Below are positions 57,777 to 64,000 of a stretch of 64,000 nt of DNA, piece by piece. The position numbers were made by a program, and so were the translations under genes. Below the pieces are notes generated by a model. The model had not been told where the DNA came from and made no database searches. It was given only the letters and a program-made list of their open reading frames with translations. The stretch comes from Bryum argenteum. Taxonomy: Eukaryota; Streptophyta; Bryopsida; Bryales; Bryaceae. The stretch's first letter is position 1. Each line of letters opens with the position of its first letter. The stretch is from the NCBI GenBank assembly GCA_037043015.1, contig CM073321.1, positions 31,536,101 through 31,600,100 on the forward strand. Direction: 5' to 3'.

Positions 57777-58439
57777 TTACCGCCATGCCTCAGCCACGCC
57801 CTCAATCTTCCGCCATGTAGCATTACCAAGCTCTCTTTCTTCTTGGCAGTCTTCGGTCGATTCTAATGGGAGCGTAGCTTCGCTTCCACTTTGATCTTTG
57901 ATAAACACACTTTCCTCAAACCTCTTGGTTAAGTTGAGATTGAGATGGTGGGCAAAATCCTTGTTGGTGGAATCCGGATCTATATCAATGTCGTCGTTGT
58001 TAAGTAAGAGCCCTTTTTCTTCTTCACTATCTCTATCAGAGTTGTCAAGGTCACTATCTGATTGAATGTAGATCTCATCTTTTTGTTGTTGTCCTTCTTC
58101 CTTGTCCTCATCAATTGCAACGTTGTTTGTGAATAGAGTTTCAATGTATCTGAATGGAACATGCGTGATCTCATCGTTCACTTTTACAACATAAGTTAGC
58201 CTATTAGATTTGGGACAAATAAAGCTTTCGGATGCACATTCCATCACCCAATCTTCTTCTTGTCTTAAATCTTGCTCTTCACATTCATCTATATCTAACT
58301 TTTGAAGTACTCTAACCGATAGAGGAGTGGTAATATCTTTGGGTAGAGGTACATAGGTAGGATTCAACAAAATATTTGGTTGAGAAGGTTCACTCAGTTG
58401 TCTCTCATGGCCAAGCACCATCGGTTTTTCACAATCCAT
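57777..58439 (-). CDS. Unrecognised acidic protein, 220 residues
   Basis: The longest uninterrupted frame of the right half, starting MDCEKPMVLGHERQ and ending VAEAWR. It has a middle part resembling a folded domain (CASESFICPKSNRLTYVVKV, DEITHVPFRYIETLF) and a strongly acidic Asp/Ser/Glu-rich C-terminal half with a stretch DSDLDNSDRDSEEE. No signal peptide, membrane segment or known motif. It may be a terminal exon of a host gene, a TE accessory protein, or an open remnant. Nothing in the neighbourhood clarifies its role. Confidence 0.35.
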   Translation of the reverse strand: MDCEKPMVLGHERQLSEPSQPNILLNPTYVPLPKDITTPLSVRVLQKLDIDECEEQDLRQEEDWVMECASESFICPKSNRLTYVVKVNDEITHVPFRYIETLFTNNVAIDEDKEEGQQQKDEIYIQSDSDLDNSDRDSEEEKGLLLNNDDIDIDPDSTNKDFAHHLNLNLTKRFEESVFIKDQSGSEATLPLESTEDCQEERELGNATWRKIEGVAEAWR

Positions 58440-60461
58440 GGTAGGTGCAAGTTAGGGTTTTAGATACCAGATCCTGTCGGAGTCCTATAGACCTTGCTTT
58501 GAGAGCAGAGTCCTTCGCTATTGCTATCATCGGTGCCACCGTTGATTTCTCTTCAATTGCCCGACTCGTATTGCCTTTTCCGAAAGTTGCGCCCTCGGGG
58601 GAGCTGTGAGCCCCGTGCCCACCGTCCTTTGTGCCCACCGTCCTCTGTGCCCACCGTCCGCCGTCACTTTCCTGTGTTGATGCTTTTGTCCTCTCTTGAT
58701 TTTGTCAAAATCGATTGGATACACGCCTCCTAACGCGTTAAGGCTACAACAAGCCTGATGCTCCCGCTTTTGAAGCCCACCCGCCTACCACTATCGGCAC
58801 TCAACATCAACCCTTCCATCCTTGATCTCGCTTGGGTCTGCATTGTTGATCTTATTGAATGTGCACGGAGTTGGGCGGGATGTTGCGATTCGGAGCATGT
58901 TGAAGGCGATAGTACCATTGCCGGCGTTGTTGCTGATCTGTCCTGCAACGTGATTGACGTAGACCTGCACATCATGTCAACAGGTATTCTTGCTTGCATC
59001 ACCTTTTTAAGATCAATCTTGAACTATATGTTATGGGAATTAGTATGTATGATGTGACAAGCAGATGTAAGATACTGCATATTGTTTTACATACATGGGG
59101 TTAAAAAATGAAATATTTAGTTCTAATTACAGAAATAATAATCAACAAAAGTCTAACTATGATGAGTTGTAATATTGTATTCCTTTTGTAACGTATGTTT
59201 TAAAACCATTATTCTTGTTAATTTCTCTTCTCGGATGACAAGATACGCAACAGAGAATGTAGAAGTTGTGGAACAGCAGTATATCATTGTCGAATGTCAT
59301 GTATCTACGTTGTCTTCCTTTACACGTTTACTAGTGTAATACCCGTGTTTAGGTGGCTCGAGTATCGTTCTTGGGATTCTGTGAAGTAACCAAGAGAAAG
59401 TAGTGCTAAAACAACTAACTCCAAACCTTTCTATCTTTAAACTTATGTTTTTAGCCTTGCTTGACAAGGGTATCCCTTTGCAAGAGGGGATGCACAAAGA
59501 CTCTTTCCCTTATGTTTTGAGTGGCGGGAACTTCCACGTCTAAACTCTACTAACACACACACATACACTGAGGCATACATTACGTTTTCACAAGTAATCC
59601 GATTAGGCCGGATTAGCAGGTCACGCAAGACGTCGTGATTGCCCTATCGTACTTATTACAACGACAAACTCCGAGACATCTGAATCCGGCTAGAGGACGA
59701 CTACACGTACTGCTCCTAATTTGAGACTACACAAGGACCCAAGTCTGTAGCAGTTGGAGGTCGGATAGAAATCCGGCCTCGCCGACTTTACTCCTAGACC
59801 CCCAAACCGTAAAGTGTTTGCTACAGCTGTTTTCCTCTCTCAAACATTCTAGACCGACTCAAGCCACAAAGCACTCGCCAATACGTCCACCACAACCCCA
59901 ATTCCACAGATACGATCTAGCAGGGAAACCGGATTCCTAAACCCCAACTTACAACTCAAAAACAATAGATACGACTTCTAAGCACTCGACCTCAAAAGGG
60001 AGACAGAGCAAGGATCACACTGAATATGCGCATAAGAGGGTGTTGATTAACAAGTAAGGAATATTTAGGTGACCAAACATTCACCTATAAGTACTCAAAG
60101 TCAAAGACTTTGAGCCCTAACAACTAAGCGGCGGCCGTCCTACCTAGCCTCTTCCATGAAAAGCGACTCGCTTTCCAAAAAAAGATTCTACCTACTGTCC
60201 TAGGCTGACTTGCTTACCCCGGGCCAGATTCTAACTACGGATTCTGAATCCGTCGTACTTCCTCTTATCTCGCCCACTAACACCATTCTTCGAGCATTTC
60301 ACGGGTGTTGCCGAAATCCGGCCTGTCCGGATTCTCTTCCCTTGCACGAGCATGAACTCCTCATCACTCCCGTAATCCGTGTCTGCCTCGCTCTTCAGCT
60401 CCTGTTTATTCGATATGTTGATGCATGTATCGTGAAGCTCCTGTGCGGCTAAAGATTTCTC
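58440..60461. other. Non-coding DNA with CCGGATT words
   Basis: No supported gene; frames at 58,521-59,057 have no family resemblance. From 59,600 onward CCGGATT/AATCCGG words recur (59,612, 59,687, 59,770, 59,932, 60,317, 60,328) and a perfect palindrome ACGGATTC-T-GAATCCGT lies at about 60,236-60,252. Confidence 0.45.
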
Positions 60462-62330
60462 CTACTCCTCGCTCGTAAGTCGCCTAGCCACAAAACGGGT
60501 GTTCTTGGCTAGAGAATCAGCTGGGACGGGTGCGCCTTCTTCCACTTTCGCCTTGCCCTTGGGAGTAGTCGGATTGAAGGGTCCTGCATCCGACCTCTGA
60601 ACTTTGACGGGAAGGGGGCGCTCGACCGGAGTCTGTGCTGGCGTACTTGTGAAGGCCGGTAGTGCAGCAATGGCATCAATCCGCTCACGGACAGAGTCCA
60701 ACACGACCTTCACCTCCTTGTTGCTCGTCTTGATCTTCGTCGCGTACGTCTTGGTCGCCAATAGGAATTTGCGGAAAGTGTTCGCCTTGAATACTTCCGA
60801 CTCGAGGATTCCGACCTGGAACAAATTGGCCTTTTGGAGTACCTCGGCCAGATTCTCACAAAACTTGCACAAGCTTGGTTACCTGCTTGTGAGTTGTCTT
60901 TAGCGCCTGTTGTCGCACGACCAACGCGTCATCTCGTATTTTGATTTGTTCTCCGAGGCGGGCGTTGTCTACGGTCAGCTTAGTAATCTTCTGCTCCAAC
61001 TTTTGGACTTGCTTCGAGGTCGGCCTGACATCCACAGATTTCTTCACTCCGGCCAAGGACTCAACACGAAAATCCTTGCACATGATCATGTCCTGAAGGG
61101 CAAAGTAGGACGCGCAAGCGTCCGTAAAATAGTGCCACGCTCTTATTATTGGATCCGGATGGTCCGGAGATAATATCGCTGGACGGAGTCGGAGGTCGTC
61201 TGGCCGGATTGGTGTAGCTTGCTTCTTTGATCCGGCCGCGGAAGTCTTGACTTTGCCGGATCGAACTCCTTCCGGAGCCGGACGCTCAATGGGGGACGAG
61301 GACGGAAGAATTATAACTTCCGGTGCTGCTTGTGGAGTCGGCTCCTGCACTAGCTCCTGGGGTTCGACCGGCTCCACCTCGTCATCCTGTGAGCCGGCCT
61401 CCTCTTCCTCATCAGAGTAGACGGCCTTGCTGTCAACATCCTCCTCAGAATCAAAGATTCCTTAGAGTTGTGCCGCGTACGGCAGCTCGTAAGTCGTTTC
61501 CTCCACTTTGTGAAAACCTCCTCTTTGTGATGCAGGTGATAAAGAAACGGGGAGATGGGGCTAGGACGGCTTTTACCTACGTTGTCGACCAGCCGGGAAA
61601 CTAGGTCCCGGACTACCACTCCCCAGTCCACCTCACGTTCTTCGCGGAAGGCGCCGAGGACAGTGTTTGCGAGCCGGAAAGTGGTACGATGCGACTTTTC
61701 CGCATGGATGATTGGCGCTAAGAACATGATCACCGCGCGCTGTCTCAGATTCTTGCAGTCTTCCACGGCGTAGCCGTTGTGCTTGTGCGGCTTTCCGCTA
61801 AAGGCCGTCTTTGCATACTTAGCCTTCTGGCGGCATATCCCTACGCCGTTGCTTCCTTGGAAACCATAAACCGTCCTCCAATGCTCGGTTGTCCTCGTGA
61901 GCGGCTTCCCTCTGACCGTCCCCTCGAACTAGTTCGGCGCGCCTTCCTTGATTTTGCGCACCATCTTTGCATTGCGTATACCCCACGGAGTCTCCAACAA
62001 CTTTGAAAGGCTCATCCGATCAAGGTCCTTCTTGAACAACTTCTTCTCCTTGTCTTTGACCGGAATGACCAGAATCACCAACTTCATCAAAATCTTAACT
62101 TCTCCTGCGCCAGAGCGGAAGCTGATGCTGATCCGGTCATTGGGAAGAAGAAAGAAAGGAAGCAACACGTAGCTGGGCTGAGATCGACCAGGGGGCCGGA
62201 TCGGAAACATTGGGTCGGAAAGCAAGAGGACGAAAAGCAAGATCGCAAGAAGGCGAGAATGCAGGAAAGCGAGAAGGCAAGTGACGAAAACGGCAGACGG
62301 GTCGCGTTTTATGGGAAGGGCTGGATCCAA
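60462..62330 (-). pseudogene. Plant-transposon-protein-like gene with coiled coil, minus strand
   Basis: Read from 62,330 down. First part (62,330-61,929): hydrophobic N-terminus, then SFRSGAGEVKILMKL and KKLFKKDLDRMSLSKLLETPWG. Second part (61,766-61,350): NLRQRAVIMFLAPIIHAEKSH, NTVLGAFREEREVDWGVVV, SPFLYHLHHKEEVFT, which fits the plant-transposon-protein type domain also suggested at 53.8 kb. Third part (61,377-60,462): a Pro/Ser linker (EVIILPSSSPIERPAPEG), an AWHYFTDACASYFALQDM helix, then a coiled coil (KLEQKITKLTVDNARLGEQ) and a basic tail. The parts are in different frames. Probably the accessory or gag-like gene of a transposable element; not intact. Confidence 0.45.
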
Positions 62331-62360
62331 ATCCGGCCATCATAACTTGTCCGTACGCCA

Positions 62361-62931
62361 TTATGGCTGACCTCGTACGGAGCCGATTTCGGCCACTCCC
62401 GACATTATTGTACTTCCCACCACTCCGTCGTTCGGTCGCCGTCCCTCAAACCCTTGTCCGGCTTCTGACAGTACGTCCTTGCTTTTCAAGTGCAGAGTAT
62501 GGGTTCGTGAAGCCGACCTTCTTATTCAAAACTAAATTCTAATGATGACACATATTTATTCAAACTTATTTGCCTTATAATATACGGCCTACTACATACT
62601 TAGGTCAGATTCTAGACGCTATACTTACTCTTATTGCGCATTACACATATGAAATTCTCAATAAAAAAAACAGGGTCCGACAATCATGATGTGTAGAACA
62701 AATAAGAAGATCATCAGACATATGAGCAAATTGTTAACTAGACGAGCAAGTTAATGACGAGGACCACACGATATACGGAACCCTCATGAGTTCAAGTGTT
62801 TAACCAACTCTAAAATTGGACCTTCCAACAAAGTTGTCGACATAAAACATAAAAGGAACGGTAGAATGATCTGACAAACAATTGAAAGTTGACACAGTAG
62901 AAAAGTCGTTGTCGTAACTTTTAAGAAATAC
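62361..62931. other. AT-rich spacer
   Basis: No gene or repeat recognised between the two minus-strand frames. Confidence 0.5.
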
Positions 62932-63342
62932 TCATTGTAGGTGGTTGATCGTGTTGGTTTTGAAATCCTCCTTTGTTATTGTCACCAAGATTGACTCCAC
63001 GGTATCCAGAATTGTATTCTCTCTGGTTACTTTGATTTTCTTGTCACTCCAGATCTCTCTCACTAATGTATACAAGAGCGAAGTAATCCCAAATGGACTT
63101 CTTTCAGGTACTCTCTCCCTCCATCCTAGAATACTACTGACATGATGGTAAAAGAGATGTCTCAACCCACTAGGATTTTCTCCCTTATGCTCCCTTTTCG
63201 AATATGGTACAGCAAGAAGATACTCTTCATCCAAGAAAGCCTTGAGTAGCTCAATTTGTACTTTTCCTAACCCTTTGTCAAATGTCCCCCACCTCTCCAT
63301 TTCTATTTTTGCTACCTTTACCAACTCCATTATAGAAGACAT
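62932..63342 (-). CDS. Unrecognised protein, 136 residues
   Basis: An intact minus frame starting MSSIMELVKVAKIEMERWG and containing KVQIELLKAFLDEEYLLAVPYSK, GLRHLFYHHVSSILGWRE and a C-terminal Lys/Thr-rich part. The helical, mixed composition in AT-rich DNA makes it more protein-like than neighbouring frames. There is no visible promoter or splice context, and I know no matching family. It may be a fragment of a TE protein or a small host gene. Confidence 0.3.
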   Translation of the reverse strand: MSSIMELVKVAKIEMERWGTFDKGLGKVQIELLKAFLDEEYLLAVPYSKREHKGENPSGLRHLFYHHVSSILGWRERVPERSPFGITSLLYTLVREIWSDKKIKVTRENTILDTVESILVTITKEDFKTNTINHLQ

Positions 63343-63849
63343 GACTCTTGTATGTAGAAAAATAGATCTAGGTGGTACTGTTCATCTCACCCAATTTTGT
63401 AGATGCAAAATCTGATTGCATGTAATGTGAACAAGTAAATCTTCAAATCTTAGTGCAATGAAAAATTTGCAATGGTTGGTGACGTTTTTGTGGAAATTGG
63501 TGAATATAAGGTTGTTGAGATTCAATTTTCAAAATGTTGACATTTAAGATGTGCATATTTATATGAAATTTAGAATGGTGGAATCTATATTGTGGAGTGC
63601 ATTGAATTTTTCTTGGTGTTGGCAACAACCTTTGTAATCAACATGAACTTGTCATTTGCACTTTGTGATTTGGTAAAGTCTGAAGGCATTAGGTGGGTAA
63701 AAGAAAAAGAAATTATGGCAGCTAAATCGTCTCTGCAGTAGCATTAACTCCACCTTTACCCCTTTCTTTACAAGTCACAATTTTTTAGGAGTTGATTCAT
63801 ATTTACATAATCTCATCTTTTGTTTGATTGAAATTATGATTGAAGAAGT
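63343..63849. other. AT-rich DNA, no gene
   Basis: No recognised feature. Confidence 0.5.
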
Positions 63850-64000
63850 TACGACCCGTTTTTGAGGCTAAGGCAAAAACGGGTGGTCTTCCAAAACAAA
63901 ATTGTGTCATAGAAGGCCCTTCAACACAAGGGGGGGGCCCTACCAAAGACTCCAAAGGGTACTATGAGGAGGGGTCGTCTCCCTCCTCACTTGCACATGG
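63850..64000 (+). repeat. Partial LTR related to the 11-kb chromovirus
   Basis: GGTGGTCTTCCAAAAC, then CCCTTCAACACAAGG, GTACTATGAGGAGGGG and TCTCCCTCCTCACTTGCACATGG follow the same order as 11,607-11,725 of the 5' LTR, with clear divergence. It runs off the window edge. An older or different member of the same LTR family. Confidence 0.65.

Overview
The window is a transposon graveyard from an AT-rich nuclear genome that looks like a land plant or a close green relative. I base this on degenerate TTTAGGG telomere-like repeats, two chromodomain Ty3/gypsy elements, a hAT transposase of the DUF659 type and plant-style splice signals. One of the two chromoviruses (45.1-50.6 kb) has an integrase that reads like the fungal/moss Tcn1-like group, which hints at a non-seed plant; that is inference. 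I found no convincing host gene. Nearly every open frame is part of a mobile element or a relic.

The main point of interest is a large DNA-element family present twice. Copy A (about 890 to 10,600) and copy B (about 24.0 to 41.0 kb, nested insertions included) share a homologous leader (890-2330 and 35,990-37,250) with a conserved 5' splice donor, and a homologous gene for a protein with LDN...NKNR and VGHTHDDID motifs (DUF7869-like, possibly a transposase). Between leader and gene, exactly where homology stops, each copy carries a dense array of a short palindrome, and the palindromes differ completely: TCAACTCGAGTCGAGTTGA in A (about 11 copies) and TATCCCCGGCCCGGGGATA in B (about 10 copies, about every 47 bp). 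In B a second array of the same motif (13 copies, about every 62 bp, organised as a 125-bp higher-order repeat) lies in front of a hAT/DUF659 gene on the other strand. So the two B genes seem to be marked by the same motif, while the sister element uses another. This resembles self-specific regulatory systems such as Spm/CACTA TnpA sites or the VANDAL/VANC anti-silencing motifs, but with unrelated proteins. Both copies also carry 'gene X' (a W-P-R / TCKxxHFxHR protein), and A adds a protein-kinase-like gene without the HRD aspartate.

Layout. 1-890: AT-rich, 22-bp minisatellite. 890-10,600: copy A (leader, array, DUF7869-like, kinase-like, gene X on minus). 10,790-11,064: GC-rich CGGTCGG array, split by a young chromovirus at 11,070-19,117 (TSD CCTTG). 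19,123-24,050: AT-rich DNA, another CGGTCGG array and an LTR. 24,050-41,015: copy B (large inverted repeat, gene X with a 2.1-kb non-autonomous hAT insertion, hAT gene on minus, array B1, spacer, leader, array B2, DUF7869-like gene). 41.0-45.0 kb: mostly AT-rich with one decayed coding patch. 45,065-50,602: second chromovirus. 50.6-53.4 kb: nested relics (copia, CGGTCGG array, gypsy 3' end, solo LTR with TSD GATCC). 53.8-56.6 kb and 60.4-62.3 kb: two genes of plant-transposon-protein type in opposite orientation. 57.8-58.4 and 62.9-63.3 kb: unrecognised frames. 63,850-64,000: edge of a further LTR.
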